From Hydrogenophilus sp. (lineage in GTDB: Bacteria > Pseudomonadota > Gammaproteobacteria > Burkholderiales > Rhodocyclaceae), in assembly GCA_026416515.1 (NCBI GenBank), contig JAOAEZ010000001.1, positions 396,430 to 460,429 on the forward strand: a stretch of 64,000 bases of DNA. Reading direction: 5' to 3'. Made by a program: the position numbers and the translations under genes. Shown here one piece after another: positions 26,885-37,599 of this stretch; positions within the stretch are counted from its first letter, which is position 1; each line of letters begins with the position of its first letter. The notes under the pieces are model-generated. The model saw only the letters and a list, made by a program, of their open reading frames with translations. It was not told where the DNA came from and made no database searches.

Positions 26885-27985
26885 ATGGTGGCAGCGGTGC
26901 GGTTCATTCCTGAGTGGGTTTTGAGCCTTTCTCCTTACCAGCCCGGGAAACCGATCGAGGAGTTGGCGCGGGAGCGAGGCTTCCGACCCGACGAGATCGT
27001 GAAATTGGCTTCCAACGAGAATGCGTTGGGGATGAGCCCGAGGGCGATGGCGGCGGTGGGGGCAATGCTGAGAGAGGGAGCACGTTACCCCGACGGGAGC
27101 GGCTACGCCCTAAAAAAGGCATTGGCGCAGCGCTTGGGGGTCGAGCCGGAGTGGATCGTGCTCGGGAACGGCTCTAACGAGGTGATTGAGTTGATCGCCC
27201 GCCTTTTCTTGCGACCTGGGACAAGCGCGGTCTTTTCTCAGTACGCGTTTGCGGTCTATCCGATCGTGACCCAGGCCCTGGGGGCGCGCGCGATTGTGGT
27301 GCCCGCCCGCTGCTTCGGCCACGATCTTACCGCTATGGCAGAGGCAGTCGAGCAGGATACGCGAGTGGTGTTTGTGGCTAATCCAAATAATCCGACGGGA
27401 ACCTTCGTGTCGCGTGTGGAGTTTCAGACCTTCTTAACGCGGGTCCCCGAGGAGGTGGTGGTTTTGCTCGATGAGGCCTATTTTGAATATATTCCCCCCG
27501 AGGAGCGATTGCCTTCGGTGGAATGGGTGAAACGTTATCCTAATTTGGTGGTTACCCGAACTTTTTCAAAGGCGTATGGGTTGGCCGCACTGCGGGTGGG
27601 TTACGCTGTGCTCCACCCAGTTTTGGCGTCCGCTTACGATCGATTGCGCGAACCATTCAATGTGAATGGTTTCGCGCTGGCGGCCGCAGAGGCGGCATTG
27701 GACGATCACCGCTTTGTGGCCGAGTCAGTTCATTTTACCCGTATCGAGCGGGAGCGGTTGGTGAAAGCGTTCGAGACGCTGGGTTTGGAGTCATTGCCTT
27801 CCTACGGTAATTTTGTGACAGTGCGAGTGGGAGAGGCTGCTCGAATCTATGAGGGGTTGCTCGATCGGGGCGTGATCGTGCGGCCGCTCGCTCCTTACGG
27901 GATGGAGGAGTGGCTGCGGGTGACGGTGGGGGTTTTTGAGGAGAATGAACGGTTTTTGACAGCGTTGCGGTCGGTTTTGGGTTGA
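26885..27985 (+). CDS. hisC: histidinol-phosphate aminotransferase
   Basis: Class II-fold PLP aminotransferase acting on imidazole acetol phosphate. When sited among aromatic genes, as here, it often also serves as the tyrosine/phenylalanine aminotransferase. Motifs are YQPGKPIEELARERG, VKLASNENALGMSP, ILGNGSNEV-type VLGNGSNEVIEL, FVANPNNPTGTFV, LLDEAYFEY, and the PLP lysine in VTRTFSKAYGLAALRVGYAV. 366 residues. Placed between pheA and tyrA with same-strand spacing of about 37-39 bases. Confidence 0.94.
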   Translation: MVAAVRFIPEWVLSLSPYQPGKPIEELARERGFRPDEIVKLASNENALGMSPRAMAAVGAMLREGARYPDGSGYALKKALAQRLGVEPEWIVLGNGSNEVIELIARLFLRPGTSAVFSQYAFAVYPIVTQALGARAIVVPARCFGHDLTAMAEAVEQDTRVVFVANPNNPTGTFVSRVEFQTFLTRVPEEVVVLLDEAYFEYIPPEERLPSVEWVKRYPNLVVTRTFSKAYGLAALRVGYAVLHPVLASAYDRLREPFNVNGFALAAAEAALDDHRFVAESVHFTRIERERLVKAFETLGLESLPSYGNFVTVRVGEAARIYEGLLDRGVIVRPLAPYGMEEWLRVTVGVFEENERFLTALRSVLG

Positions 27986-28024
27986 TAAAAAAGCGCGCTC
28001 TTCGAGAGTGGTTGCGGTGTCGAG

Positions 28025-28939
28025 ATGGGGAAGGAAGAGAGAGATAAAGTTTTGGTACGACGATTGACGGTGGTGGGGGTAGGGTTGATCGGCGGCTCGT
28101 TTGCGTTGGCTTTGCGAGAGCGAGGATTGGTGGCCGAGGTGGTGGGGATCGGCCGAAATGCAGCGACCGTGGCTCGGGCAAAGGTGCTCGGAATCGTCGA
28201 TCGGGCGGCAACCGATCCGGCAGCGGTGAGTGGGGCCGACGTGGTGGTGTTGGCAGTGCCTGTGGCTCAGACAGAGGCAGTGGCAGCAGCGATCGCACCC
28301 TATTTGTCGCCGACGGCGATCGTGACCGATGTAGGGAGTACCAAAGGAGATGTGGTGGCGGCCTTCCGTAGACAGCTCTCTTCCCATCTGGCGCGAGTGG
28401 TGCCAGGCCATCCGATCGCCGGAAAGGAGGTGAGCGGCCCAGAGGCAGCGGCGGCCGATCTGTTCGTCGAGCGCCGGGTGGTATTGACTCCGCTCGCCGA
28501 GAATGATCCGCAAGCGGTGGCGCGAGTGGCGTCGCTGTGGGAGGCGTGCGGCGCAGTGGTGACAACGATGACACCGGAACGACATGATCGCCTCTTTGCT
28601 GCAGTGAGCCATTTGCCCCATTGGTTGTCATTTGCGTTGGTGGCCGAGTTGGCTGCCCGCGCCGACGCCGATGAGCTTTTTTCTTACGCCGCCGGAGGAT
28701 TCCGCGATTTCACCCGCATCGCCGGTTCCCATCCAGAGATGTGGCGCGATATCTGCCTGGCGAACCGCACGGCGCTGTTGGCCGAGGTCGATGCATATTC
28801 AGCGCGGTTGACGCAGTTGCGACAGTTGTTGGAGGAGGGAGATGGAGCGGGATTGTTCGAGGTGTTCGCGGCGGCAAGCCGAGCCCGTAACCGCTGGGTG
28901 GCGGGTTTGTCGGTGCGCGGAGAGACAAGTCCAGAGTGA
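28025..28939 (+). CDS. tyrA: prephenate dehydrogenase
   Basis: NAD(P)-dependent oxidative decarboxylation of prephenate (or arogenate) for tyrosine. The Rossmann motif VVGVGLIGGSFALAL lies near residue 17, followed by DVVVLAVPVAQT, VTDVGSTKGDVVAAF, VPGHPIAGKEVSGPEAA, VSHLPHWLSFALV and the FRDFTRIAGSHPEMWRDI helix. No chorismate mutase domain is fused (PheA supplies it) and no ACT domain is seen. 304 residues. The aroA-cmk gene follows 29 bases later. Confidence 0.95.
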   Translation: MGKEERDKVLVRRLTVVGVGLIGGSFALALRERGLVAEVVGIGRNAATVARAKVLGIVDRAATDPAAVSGADVVVLAVPVAQTEAVAAAIAPYLSPTAIVTDVGSTKGDVVAAFRRQLSSHLARVVPGHPIAGKEVSGPEAAAADLFVERRVVLTPLAENDPQAVARVASLWEACGAVVTTMTPERHDRLFAAVSHLPHWLSFALVAELAARADADELFSYAAGGFRDFTRIAGSHPEMWRDICLANRTALLAEVDAYSARLTQLRQLLEEGDGAGLFEVFAAASRARNRWVAGLSVRGETSPE

Positions 28940-28968
28940 AGGGGATTTTCTGGTGACGAGAAAGAGCG

Positions 28969-31014
28969 ATGAGAAACGAGCCTGAGGGGAGAGGGTTTTT
29001 AGACTTGCTGCCCGCACAGGCAGCGGAGGGGGTGATCCGCTTGCCTGGGAGCAAAAGTATCTCCAACCGCGTAATGCTGCTGGCGGCATTGGCCGAGGGT
29101 AGGACGGTGTTGCACAACGTGCTTTCGGCCGACGATACGATGCGAATGCGGGAGGCTTTGTCGGTATTGGGGATAGAGGTGCAACGGGTTGCGGAGGGGG
29201 TGTGGACGGTCACCGGGTGCGGAGGGAGAGTGCCGGTGAGGGAGGGGGAGCTTTTTTTGGGCAACGCGGGAACAGCGTTCCGCCCGTTGACCGCTGTTTT
29301 GGCTTTGGCGGAGGGGAATTACCGATTGCGGGGGGTGCCCCGAATGCATGAGCGACCGATCGGCGATTTGGTCGAGGCGCTGCGACAGTGGGGGGCACAG
29401 ATCACTTACTTAGAGCAAGAGGGGTATCCGCCGCTGGCGATCGCTCCGGCAGAGAGACCGTTAGGAGAGGAGTTGCAGACTCGGGTGCGCGGTAGCGTTT
29501 CGAGTCAATTTGTGTCGGCGCTGTTGATCGCCGCTCCGTTGACGGGTAGGAGAGTGGTGGTGGAGGTCGAGGGAGCATTGATCTCCCAACCCTACGTGGC
29601 GATGACAGTGGCGCTGATGGAGCACTTCGGGGTAAATGTAACAGTGGAGGAGGAGGGAAGGCGTTTCGTGATCCCAGAGGGAAGCCGCTACCGTTCCCCA
29701 GAGGTGTGGTATGTGGAGGGAGATGCTTCAGCAGCTTCCTATTTTTGGGCAATGGGGGCGGTCGGGGGAGGACCAGTGCGGGTAGAGGGGGTTGGACGCG
29801 CGAGCATCCAGGGGGATGTGGCATTTGCCGAACTGCTGGCCGCAATGGGGGCAGCGGTCGAGTGGGAGCCCCAGGCGGTCGAGGTGCGCGCCCTTCCTGC
29901 GGTGGAGAAGGCGATCCGCGAGGGAAAGTGGCCGGATGGCCCGCGATTGCACGGGCTGGATTGCGACGCGACGACTATTCCCGATGCAGCAATGACCTTG
30001 GCAGTTTTGGCCCTTTTTGCCGATCGCCCGATGCGTTTGTCGGGGGTGGGTAGTTGGCGCGTGAAGGAGACCGATCGCATCGCCGCGATGACTCAGGAGT
30101 TGTCCCGAGTAGGAGCTGAGGTGGAGAGCGGAGAGGATTGGTTGGTGGTCCATCCCCCTCGGAGGTGGCGACCCGCTGTGGTGAGAACTTACGACGATCA
30201 TCGAGTGGCGATGGCGATGGCGTTGGCCGCTTTCGGGGGAGTAGCGTTGCGGCTGCTCGATCCCGGTTGTGTGGCGAAGACCTTCCCTACCTATTGGGAG
30301 TGGTGGGAGAGGTTGGTGAGGCCGATGCCGGTGGTGACGGTGGATGGACTCAGCGCCTCGGGAAAGGGAACTGTGGCCAAAGAGGTGGCTGCTTCCTTGG
30401 GTTGGCACTACCTCGATAGTGGAGCTTTGTACCGCGCTGTGGCGTGGCAGGCGCTCGCCAGAGGCATACCCCTTGACGATGCCCGTGCGCTTTCGACGTT
30501 GGCGGAGTCGCTGACAGTCGAATTCGTCGATGGCAGAGTTCATATAAACGGCACCGAGGCGGAGCAAGCGATCCGCGCCGATGCAGTGGGCGAAGCGGCG
30601 TCGCAGATCGCTCAGTGGCCCGAAGTGCGGGCAGCACTTTTATGGCAGCAGCGGGCGATGGCCCGTTCCCCAGGGTTGGTGGCCGATGGCCGCGATATGG
30701 GTAGCGTGGTTTTTCCAGAGGCGTGCGCTAAATTGTTTTTGACAGCTTCCGTCGAGGTGCGGGCAAGGCGGCGGTATAAGCAGTTGATCGAGAATGGTAT
30801 GCATGCTAATATAGCGGAATTGCAGCAAACGCTGACCGCCCGCGATCTCCGCGATCAAAGAAGGGCGACAGCACCACTGCAGCCAGCCGCCGACGCAAAG
30901 GTGCTCGATACGAGCGATTGGACCGTTGAGGAGACCGTGCAGCAGGCGCTGGATTGGGTGCGCGACCGTTGCACCGGCCGCGCGAGGAGTAACCAAAAGC
31001 CTAATCGGGTTTGA
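28969..31014 (+). CDS. aroA-cmk: fusion of EPSP synthase (AroA) and cytidylate kinase (Cmk)
   Basis: 681 residues in one frame. Residues 1 to about 450 are 3-phosphoshikimate 1-carboxyvinyltransferase: [70 protein letters not shown] and [14 protein letters not shown]. From about residue 453 comes cytidylate kinase: [18 protein letters not shown] (Walker A), [25 protein letters not shown] and [10 protein letters not shown]. There is no stop codon or linker between them ([14 protein letters not shown]). In most betaproteobacteria these are adjacent separate genes upstream of rpsA. An internal ATG (30325) could give free Cmk, but its ribosome site is weak. Confidence 0.95.
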   Translation: MRNEPEGRGFLDLLPAQAAEGVIRLPGSKSISNRVMLLAALAEGRTVLHNVLSADDTMRMREALSVLGIEVQRVAEGVWTVTGCGGRVPVREGELFLGNAGTAFRPLTAVLALAEGNYRLRGVPRMHERPIGDLVEALRQWGAQITYLEQEGYPPLAIAPAERPLGEELQTRVRGSVSSQFVSALLIAAPLTGRRVVVEVEGALISQPYVAMTVALMEHFGVNVTVEEEGRRFVIPEGSRYRSPEVWYVEGDASAASYFWAMGAVGGGPVRVEGVGRASIQGDVAFAELLAAMGAAVEWEPQAVEVRALPAVEKAIREGKWPDGPRLHGLDCDATTIPDAAMTLAVLALFADRPMRLSGVGSWRVKETDRIAAMTQELSRVGAEVESGEDWLVVHPPRRWRPAVVRTYDDHRVAMAMALAAFGGVALRLLDPGCVAKTFPTYWEWWERLVRPMPVVTVDGLSASGKGTVAKEVAASLGWHYLDSGALYRAVAWQALARGIPLDDARALSTLAESLTVEFVDGRVHINGTEAEQAIRADAVGEAASQIAQWPEVRAALLWQQRAMARSPGLVADGRDMGSVVFPEACAKLFLTASVEVRARRRYKQLIENGMHANIAELQQTLTARDLRDQRRATAPLQPAADAKVLDTSDWTVEETVQQALDWVRDRCTGRARSNQKPNRV

Positions 31015-31030
31015 ATTGGAAATTGGTGAG

Positions 31031-32728
31031 ATGGATTCTGCAACTGCAGTCACGGAAACGAAGTCGGCCGAGAGTTTCGCGAGTTTGTTTGAGGAGAGCT
31101 TGATCCAAGAGCTCCGTCCAGGCCAGGTAATTACCGCTGAGGTGGTGTCGATCGATGACAATTACGTGGTGGTAAACGCGGGATTGAAGTCCGAGAGCTA
31201 TATCCCGCGCGAGGAGTTCCTGGACGCTAACGGCGAATTGGAGGTGAAGGTTGGCGACTTCGTGAAGGTGGCAATCGAGGCACTCGAGGATGGATACGGC
31301 GAAACGGTGGTGTCGCGCCGCCGCGCGAAGATGACCGAAGCGTGGGAGGAGATCGAGCGCGCATTCGAGGAGGGACGCGTGGTCCATGGACGCATCACCA
31401 GCCGCGTCAAAGGGGGATTGACGGTGAACGTCATGGGCTTGCGTGCTTTTCTGCCCGGGTCTTTGGTCGATATCCGACCAGTACGCGATACCGCTCCCTT
31501 CGAGGGCCAGGAGTCCGATTTCAAGATCATCAAGGTAGACCGCAAACGCAATAATATCGTGGTGTCGCGCCGCGCCGTGCTCGAGGAACAAATGGGGGGA
31601 GAACGGGAACGATTGTTGGCTCAGCTGGAGGAGGGGGCAGTGGTCCAGGGGGTGGTAAAGAACATCACAGAATACGGCGCTTTTGTCGATTTGGGGGGTA
31701 TCGACGGATTGCTTCATATCACCGATATCGCGTGGAGGCGCGTGCGCCATCCCAGCGAGATGATTTCGATCGGCCAAGAGGTGACCGTTAAGGTGCTAAA
31801 GTTCGACCGCGAAAAGATGCGGGTGTCGCTGGGGATGAAACAGTTGGGAGATGACCCATGGGTGGGAATTTCCCGCCGCTACCCCGCCGGAACACGCCTT
31901 TTCGGTCAGGTGACCAATTTGACCGATTACGGGGCATTCGTGGAGATCGAGCCAGGGATCGAGGGATTGGTGCACGTTTCAGAGATGGATTGGACGAATA
32001 AGAATATCCATCCCTCTAAGGTGGTTCAGGTGGGCGACGAGGTGGAGGTGATGGTGCTGGAGATCGACGAGGAGCGCCGCCGCATCTCGTTGGGGATCAA
32101 GCAGTGCCGCCCCAACCCGTGGGAGGAGTTTGCCCAAAACCACCAAAAGGGCGATAAGGTGCGCGGGGTGATTAAATCGATTACCGATTTCGGGGTGTTT
32201 GTCGGCTTGGAGGGGGGAATCGATGGGTTGGTCCATCTCTCTGACCTTTCGTGGACGGAACCAGGGGAAGTGGCAGTACGCCGCTACCGAAAGGGAGAGG
32301 AGATCGAGGCGGTCGTTTTGGGGATCGATGTGGAACGCGAGCGCATCTCGTTGGGGATCAAACAGATCGAGGTCGATCCCTTTACGAATTACATCGCCGT
32401 TCATCCAAAAGGAAGCACGGTGACGGGAACGGTGAAGACGGTGGAGGCAAAAGGGGCGGTGATCGCGCTGGCAGAGGATGTGGAGGGTTACCTGCGAGCG
32501 TCAGAGCTCGCGACCCATCGGGTCGATGACCTGACGACCGAGCTTAAACCCGGAGAGAGAGTAGAAGCAGTGATCAGCGCGATCGATCGCAAAAATCGCA
32601 CGATCCAGCTTTCGGTGAAGGCAAAAGAGCAGGCCGAACAACAAGAGGCGGTGCAGCGGTTGACAGAGGGGAGCGCCCCAGCTACCTTGGGGGACCTGAT
32701 CAAACAGAAGTTGAGCGAGAAGCGCTAA
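31031..32728 (+). CDS. rpsA: 30S ribosomal protein S1
   Basis: 565 residues with six consecutive S1/OB repeats, the full set needed to bind mRNA and bring it to the ribosome. Repeats can be followed by the recurring GAFV-type and W(T/R)xxxxHPS/HISDL segments: [43 protein letters not shown] and [22 protein letters not shown]. The start is ATG 31031 ([22 protein letters not shown]), 16 bases after the aroA-cmk stop. The longer frame overlapping cmk is not real. cmk-rpsA-ihfB order is conserved across proteobacteria. Confidence 0.97.
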   Translation: MDSATAVTETKSAESFASLFEESLIQELRPGQVITAEVVSIDDNYVVVNAGLKSESYIPREEFLDANGELEVKVGDFVKVAIEALEDGYGETVVSRRRAKMTEAWEEIERAFEEGRVVHGRITSRVKGGLTVNVMGLRAFLPGSLVDIRPVRDTAPFEGQESDFKIIKVDRKRNNIVVSRRAVLEEQMGGERERLLAQLEEGAVVQGVVKNITEYGAFVDLGGIDGLLHITDIAWRRVRHPSEMISIGQEVTVKVLKFDREKMRVSLGMKQLGDDPWVGISRRYPAGTRLFGQVTNLTDYGAFVEIEPGIEGLVHVSEMDWTNKNIHPSKVVQVGDEVEVMVLEIDEERRRISLGIKQCRPNPWEEFAQNHQKGDKVRGVIKSITDFGVFVGLEGGIDGLVHLSDLSWTEPGEVAVRRYRKGEEIEAVVLGIDVERERISLGIKQIEVDPFTNYIAVHPKGSTVTGTVKTVEAKGAVIALAEDVEGYLRASELATHRVDDLTTELKPGERVEAVISAIDRKNRTIQLSVKAKEQAEQQEAVQRLTEGSAPATLGDLIKQKLSEKR

Positions 32729-32741
32729 GGAGCAACGGCTG

Positions 32742-33041
32742 ATGACCCGTTCAGAGTTGATCGCGGCGCTGGCAGCGCGTTTTCCTCAGTTGCCAGCAGG
32801 AGAGGTGGATACAGCGGTGCGCGTCGTGTTGGCGGAGATCGCGGCAGCATTGGCGCGGGGCGGGCGAGTGGAGGTTCGGGGCTTTGGGAGCTTTTCGCTT
32901 CACTACCGCCCCCCTCGAAAGGGACGAAATCCGAAAACCGGCGAGACGGTGGAGGTGCCCGCAAAGGCGATCCCCTATTTTCGGGCAGGCAAAGAGCTGC
33001 GCGAGCGAGTGGACGCCGCGGCAAAAGGGGCGAGTGGCTAG
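32742..33041 (+). CDS. ihfB: integration host factor subunit beta
   Basis: HU-family DNA-bending protein, which forms IHF with Ihf[23 protein letters not shown] and [27 protein letters not shown] are diagnostic, with the DNA-intercalating proline in the KTGETV-type arm ([13 protein letters not shown]). 99 residues. It follows rpsA by 13 bases, the usual location. Confidence 0.96.
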   Translation: MTRSELIAALAARFPQLPAGEVDTAVRVVLAEIAAALARGGRVEVRGFGSFSLHYRPPRKGRNPKTGETVEVPAKAIPYFRAGKELRERVDAAAKGASG

Positions 33042-33043
33042 GT

Positions 33044-33286
33044 GTGAAAATCGGTCGGTTGGTCCGCCTCTTTCTTTTCGCGGCGGTGTTTTTAGCAAGC
33101 GGGGCGGTGGCGTTCCGCAACGGAAAACCGGTGGCCATCGATCTGTTGGTGTGGCAGGGAGAGGTGCCTTTGGTTTGGTTGCTGTTGGCCGCTTTCGCTG
33201 CGGGAATGGGAGTGGCCGCCCTCCTTTTGACGCCGACATTGGTGCGGACCGCCTGGCGAGTGCGCCGGCTCCGACAAAGCCGTTGA
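33044..33286 (+). CDS. lapA: LapA domain membrane protein
   Basis: 80 residues with two membrane helices (about 6-24 and 43-62). FRNGKPVAIDLLVW between them is the LapA/YciS pattern. LapA works with LapB in controlling lipopolysaccharide synthesis at the inner membrane. The start is GTG 33044, two bases after ihfB, and its stop directly abuts the lapB start, so translation is coupled. Confidence 0.9.
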   Translation: MKIGRLVRLFLFAAVFLASGAVAFRNGKPVAIDLLVWQGEVPLVWLLLAAFAAGMGVAALLLTPTLVRTAWRVRRLRQSR

Positions 33287-34462
33287 ATGATCGAGTTGGA
33301 GTGGTGGCATGCCCTGATGGTGGGGGCGCTTTTTTTCGGCTTGGGTTGGGGGGCCGGACGAGTCGATCTAGGGGCGGTGGTGCGGTCGGCGACCGAGTTG
33401 CCGCGCGCTTACCTGCGCGGACTTAATTATCTGTTGCAGGGACGACGCGATGAGGCATTGGCCGCATTGTCTGAGGCAGCAGAGGAGCACCGAGCGCCCC
33501 CAGAGCTGCTGTTGGCGGTGGCCGCTTTGCGCCGGGAGCGGGGAGAGTTCGGCGCAGCGATCGCCATCCACCGCGCGTTGGCAAAGCGCGAGGAGTTGCC
33601 GGAGAGCGTGCGGTTGGAGGTGGCGGCTGAGTTGGCAGTCGATTTCCACCGCGCTGGAATGCTCGACCGAGCCGAGACAGCATACCGAGCGCTTCTGGGG
33701 GGGCCGCGCGACGAGTGGGCGCGGGCAGCATTGGTGGCGATCTTTGAGAGCGAACGGGAATGGCGGGGGGCATTGGAGCTGTTGGGGACGGCGCCAACAC
33801 CGTTGCCGGGGGCACGAGAGCATTATGCCCATTTGTGCTGCGAGTTGGCAGAGGAGGCTTTGGCAAAGGGCGATTTGGGGGAGATGCGCCGCTTGTTGGA
33901 GGAGGCAGCAGCGACAAGAGGGGCGCCGCTGCGGGTGTTGTTGTTGTCGGGCGATCTGAAGGCGGCCGAGGGCCTGTGGGAGGAGGCTCTCGCCGCGTGG
34001 CAACAGATCGAAGGAGTGGCGCCCGCAGGGTTGGCTTTGGTGATCCGCCGGTTGGCGACGGTTTGGCCGATCGAGGGACGCTCAACGCTGCTGCCGACGG
34101 TGCGGGGATGGTTGCAGCGCCACCCCGAGGTGGATGGATGGGAGTGGGCAGTCGATTTGGAGTTGGAGAACGGCTGCAGCGAGGAGGCTTACCGCAGCGT
34201 GCAGGCGGCTTTGCGTACGGCACCAAGTTGGCAGGTGTTGGAGCAGTTCTTCCGAGTGGCCGCGTGGCGCGCTCCCGAACCGTGGCGAGCCGATTTCGAT
34301 CGCGCCCGCGATCTGCTGAGGAGTAGTTTGGTGCGGTTGGCGCGCTACGCTTGCCAGGCGTGCGGATTTCGAGCGCGCGAGCACTATTGGCGGTGCCCCG
34401 CGTGCGGGGGATGGGGAACTTTTCCTCCTAGCCGTTCATTGGAAATAAAGGAGCGTGAGTAA
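33287..34462 (+). CDS. lapB: lipopolysaccharide assembly protein B (LapB/YciM)
   Basis: 391 residues: an N-terminal membrane anchor (HALMVGALFFGLGWGAGRVD), then tandem TPR repeats (YLLQGRRDEALAALSEAAEE; FGAAIAIHRAL; AGMLDRAETAYRALL), and a C-terminal rubredoxin-like zinc/iron knuckle CQACGFRAREHYWRCPACGGW. LapB recruits FtsH to degrade LpxC and so balances LPS output. Immediately after lapA, before cysM. Confidence 0.94.
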   Translation: MIELEWWHALMVGALFFGLGWGAGRVDLGAVVRSATELPRAYLRGLNYLLQGRRDEALAALSEAAEEHRAPPELLLAVAALRRERGEFGAAIAIHRALAKREELPESVRLEVAAELAVDFHRAGMLDRAETAYRALLGGPRDEWARAALVAIFESEREWRGALELLGTAPTPLPGAREHYAHLCCELAEEALAKGDLGEMRRLLEEAAATRGAPLRVLLLSGDLKAAEGLWEEALAAWQQIEGVAPAGLALVIRRLATVWPIEGRSTLLPTVRGWLQRHPEVDGWEWAVDLELENGCSEEAYRSVQAALRTAPSWQVLEQFFRVAAWRAPEPWRADFDRARDLLRSSLVRLARYACQACGFRAREHYWRCPACGGWGTFPPSRSLEIKERE

Positions 34463-34473
34463 GGGGAGAAACC

Positions 34474-35376
34474 ATGGCGATAGCGACTCTGTTCCCGACC
34501 GTGGAGGGGTTTGTGGGGAAAACTCCGTTGGTGCGTTTGCAGCGACTGACCGCAGGGCGCGATAACGTGCTGTTGGCTAAGCTGGAGGGAAATAACCCCG
34601 CCGGGTCGGTGAAGGATCGACCAGCGATGATGATGATCAGCCGCGCCGAGGGGCGCGGCGAGATTCGGCCAGGAGATCGATTGATCGAGGCAACCAGCGG
34701 CAATACAGGGATCGCGTTGGCGATGGCCGCCGCTGTGCGCGGTTACCGAATGGTTCTGGTGATGCCAGAGAACCAGAGCGTAGAGCGACGCCAGACAATG
34801 CGGGCGTTCGGGGCGGAGTTGGTGCTGACCCCCGCCGAGGGAGGGATGGAGCAGGCGCGCGATACAGCGGAGGCGATGGCGCGCGCAGGAGAGGGACGAA
34901 TTTTAAACCAGTTTGCGAACCCCGATAATCCCTACGCCCATTACGTGGGAACGGGGCCGGAGATTTGGGCGCAGACGGAGGGGAGGGTGACCCATTTTGT
35001 GTCCAGTATGGGAACGACCGGAACGATCATGGGAGTGTCGCGCTTTTTGAAGGAGAAAAATCCGCGAGTGGAGATAGTGGGCGTTCAGCCGGCCGAGGGG
35101 GCACAGATCCCAGGGATCCGTAAGTGGCCACCCGAGTACCTGCCGAAAATTTACGAGCCCGAGCGCGTCGATCGATTGGAGTTTGTGACCCAGGAGGAGG
35201 CAGAGGAGATGGCGCGGGAGTTGGCTCGACGAGAGGGAATTTTCGCAGGTGTCTCTTCAGGGGGTGCGTGCGCGGTGGCACTGCGGTTGGCAGCAAGGTT
35301 GGAGGGAGCAGTGATCGTCTTTGTCGTGTGCGACCGCGGGGATCGTTATTTGAGTACAGGAGTCTTTCCGCTATGA
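34474..35376 (+). CDS. cysM: cysteine synthase B
   Basis: O-acetylserine sulfhydrylase B, PLP-dependent, able to use thiosulfate as well as sulfide in characterised members. [30 protein letters not shown] (the PLP lysine is in SVKDR), [36 protein letters not shown] and [14 protein letters not shown] are visible. The 300-residue length and [12 protein letters not shown] favour CysM over CysK. The TGA stop overlaps the ATG of the mnmA frame (ATGA). Confidence 0.94.
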   Translation: MAIATLFPTVEGFVGKTPLVRLQRLTAGRDNVLLAKLEGNNPAGSVKDRPAMMMISRAEGRGEIRPGDRLIEATSGNTGIALAMAAAVRGYRMVLVMPENQSVERRQTMRAFGAELVLTPAEGGMEQARDTAEAMARAGEGRILNQFANPDNPYAHYVGTGPEIWAQTEGRVTHFVSSMGTTGTIMGVSRFLKEKNPRVEIVGVQPAEGAQIPGIRKWPPEYLPKIYEPERVDRLEFVTQEEAEEMARELARREGIFAGVSSGGACAVALRLAARLEGAVIVFVVCDRGDRYLSTGVFPL

Positions 35377-36614
35377 AGAGCGAGGAGATGGTGCGGGCGG
35401 CGCGCCGCGATCGGGCAGCAGGGGAGCAGTTGTTGGCGTCGCTCAATCTGCAGTGGGCTTACGCGGCTGTGCCAGAGGGAAAGGGAAGAAGGGTGAGGGT
35501 GGGACTTTCAGGGGGAGTCGATTCGGCAGTAGCGGCTTGGTTGCTGCGTTTGCGGGGGTGGGAGGTGGTAGGGGTCTTCATGAAGAACTGGGAGGATCGC
35601 CCCGACGAGCCGTGTTCAAGCCGCACCGATTGGGTGGATGCGGCGAGTGTCGCCGATTGCTTGGGGATAGAGGTGGAGCATGTGAATTTTTCGGCCACCT
35701 ATTGGGAGCGCGTGTTCCAGGAGGAGTTTTTGGCGGAGTACGCGGCGGGACGGACACCAAACCCCGATGTGTGGTGTAATTCAGAGGTGAAGTTTTCGGC
35801 TTTTCTAAACTACGCGTTGGAACAGGGGGCAGAGGCAATCGCTACAGGTCACTACGCTGGAGTAGAGCCGTGGTGCGATGAAGAGGGAAGGGTGCAGTAC
35901 CGCTTGGTGAAGGGGGTGGATGGAAGTAAGGATCAAAGCTACTTTTTATATCGATTGACTCAGGAGCAGTTGGCACGGACGATCTTCCCGTTGGCGCGCT
36001 TTTATAAACGCGATGTGCGCCGTTTGGCAGCAGCGGTCGGATTGCCGGTGGCAACCAAACGCGATTCGACAGGGATCTGCTTTATCGGCGAACGACCGTT
36101 GCGGACTTTTTTAGGGCGCTTTTTGCCAGCGCGGCGCGGAGAGATCCGCGAGTTGGGGAGCGAGCGCGTTTTGGGAGAGCATCCGGGGGTGGTGTTTTTT
36201 ACCATCGGCCAGCGACAGGGGTTGGGAATCGGGGGCGTGCGGGGCTGCGGGGAGAGGGGTTACCACGCGCCGTGGTATGTAGCAGCTAAGGATATCGAGC
36301 GCAATATTTTGTATGTGGTGCAGGGACATGATCATCCCGCCCTTTTTGCCGATCGATTGCGCGCCGTGCGGGCCCATTGGATTGCCGGCAAGCCGCCGCA
36401 GATCCATTGGGTCTACACCGCGAAGGGGCGTTACCGCACTGGAGAGGCAGCGTGCGAGGTGGAGTGGATTTCGAGAGATGGGGAGGCAATGGAGGTGGCA
36501 TTCGCGGCGCCGCAATGGGCGTTGACCCCTGGACAGAGCGTGGTGCTTTACGAGTCGCGCGTGTGTTTAGGGGGAGGAGTGATCGATAAGGTGTGGCGGA
36601 CAGAGGCTCCGTAG
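35373..36614 (+). CDS. mnmA: tRNA-specific 2-thiouridylase
   Basis: Thiolates U34 of tRNAs for Lys, Glu and Gln. It shows the PP-loop [23 protein letters not shown], a CNSEVKF-type motif ([16 protein letters not shown], with the first catalytic Cys), [24 protein letters not shown], and the second Cys in [15 protein letters not shown]. Two starts are possible. ATG 35373 overlaps the cysM stop and adds about 40 residues. GTG 35493, behind AGGGAAGAAGG, gives a family-typical 373 residues. I list the longer form because its first codons look coding. Confidence 0.93.
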   Translation: MKSEEMVRAARRDRAAGEQLLASLNLQWAYAAVPEGKGRRVRVGLSGGVDSAVAAWLLRLRGWEVVGVFMKNWEDRPDEPCSSRTDWVDAASVADCLGIEVEHVNFSATYWERVFQEEFLAEYAAGRTPNPDVWCNSEVKFSAFLNYALEQGAEAIATGHYAGVEPWCDEEGRVQYRLVKGVDGSKDQSYFLYRLTQEQLARTIFPLARFYKRDVRRLAAAVGLPVATKRDSTGICFIGERPLRTFLGRFLPARRGEIRELGSERVLGEHPGVVFFTIGQRQGLGIGGVRGCGERGYHAPWYVAAKDIERNILYVVQGHDHPALFADRLRAVRAHWIAGKPPQIHWVYTAKGRYRTGEAACEVEWISRDGEAMEVAFAAPQWALTPGQSVVLYESRVCLGGGVIDKVWRTEAP

Positions 36615-36631
36615 AGAGGGGAGAGAGGGGT

Positions 36632-37588
36632 TTAGTCGGGAAGAATTCGCGGAGCAAAACGGTGGGTGAGAAGGGCGATCTGGCCGCTGGCAAAGTGAGC
36701 ACAGCGTTCGAGGTAGTGAGCAGTGCTTTTGGGCATGGGGGTCCGAGCACGGGTGATATAGGCGATGAGGGATTGACCGTCGACGAGAAGGCGTTCTCCG
36801 TCGGCAAGGAGCAAAAGCTCGTCGCGGGTAGGGGGAGCAGCGAGCTTGGGACGAAAGTGGAGGATATTTTCGCTGGCGACGACAAAGTCGGCCCAGATGT
36901 CGAAGATCGCCGGGTCGGTGCGCAGGGTTTCGACTTTGGCTTTGGCAGCTTTGGCGAGCTGATCGAGACGCCCAGCAAGCCCTTCAAAAAAGGGATGAAC
37001 GGCGATGGTGGCTTTCATGGTGGCGATAATGCGATCGATGTCGCGCATGGTCCAGGCGATTTTGAGATAGCGGCTTTCGTAAAAATCAGAGAGAGGAACG
37101 GAAAAGGCGCGGAAGGGTTCTCCCCAGAGTTCGTCAATGCTCTCTTCTCCGCTGCGGTGGAGGACGAGCCGTTTGAGTTCGAGCGCTTCTTGCAGACAGC
37201 GACCGCATTCGCGCATCAGTTCGTCCGAGGGACTGATTTGCACACCGAGCTCTTGGAGTTCAACGAGGTGAGTGAAGATGTCGGTGGCGCGGTTGAGGAG
37301 CGCGCCCGCGAGCATTGCCCCTTTGACCCGCTTCTTTTGAGGGTCGGTTTCATTTTCGTAGGCGGCGCGGACCTCCGCGAGCCTGCGGCCAGGGACGTTG
37401 ATACCGTGCTCGACATGGTTGAAGAGGCGGCGCGTGAGGTCGCGGATAAGGGTTTTGCGCGCGTCGAACTCGTTTTCGGGAAGAGGATAGGTTTTAACCC
37501 AGTAGCCTTCATAGTACACGCGTTCAACGCCGTCGATAATGCGACGAGTGCCGTTTTCAACAGAGGAGTCGAGGGACGTGTCCATCAT
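36632..37588 (-). CDS. conserved helical protein of unknown function
   Basis: 318 residues, soluble, mainly alpha-helical, with no signal peptide, membrane segment or recognisable catalytic motif. The N terminus (TRRIIDGVERVYYEGYWVKTY) is followed by repeated long amphipathic helices, and a conserved-looking ECGRCLQEALELKRLVLH. I do not recognise the family. Amino-acid composition is ordinary, unlike the Gly/Glu/Val-rich frame on the opposite strand, which supports this strand as coding. It lies 11 bases upstream of nothing on its own strand and ends 18 bases from mnmA, convergently. Confidence 0.7.
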   Translation of the reverse strand: MMDTSLDSSVENGTRRIIDGVERVYYEGYWVKTYPLPENEFDARKTLIRDLTRRLFNHVEHGINVPGRRLAEVRAAYENETDPQKKRVKGAMLAGALLNRATDIFTHLVELQELGVQISPSDELMRECGRCLQEALELKRLVLHRSGEESIDELWGEPFRAFSVPLSDFYESRYLKIAWTMRDIDRIIATMKATIAVHPFFEGLAGRLDQLAKAAKAKVETLRTDPAIFDIWADFVVASENILHFRPKLAAPPTRDELLLLADGERLLVDGQSLIAYITRARTPMPKSTAHYLERCAHFASGQIALLTHRFAPRILPD

Positions 37589-37599
37589 GTAAGATTATT

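Noticed and set aside
28000..28015. Small CTCT/AGAG hairpin between hisC and tyrA as a terminator
   Set aside because: Only four pairs and no T run; the genes look like one transcription unit.
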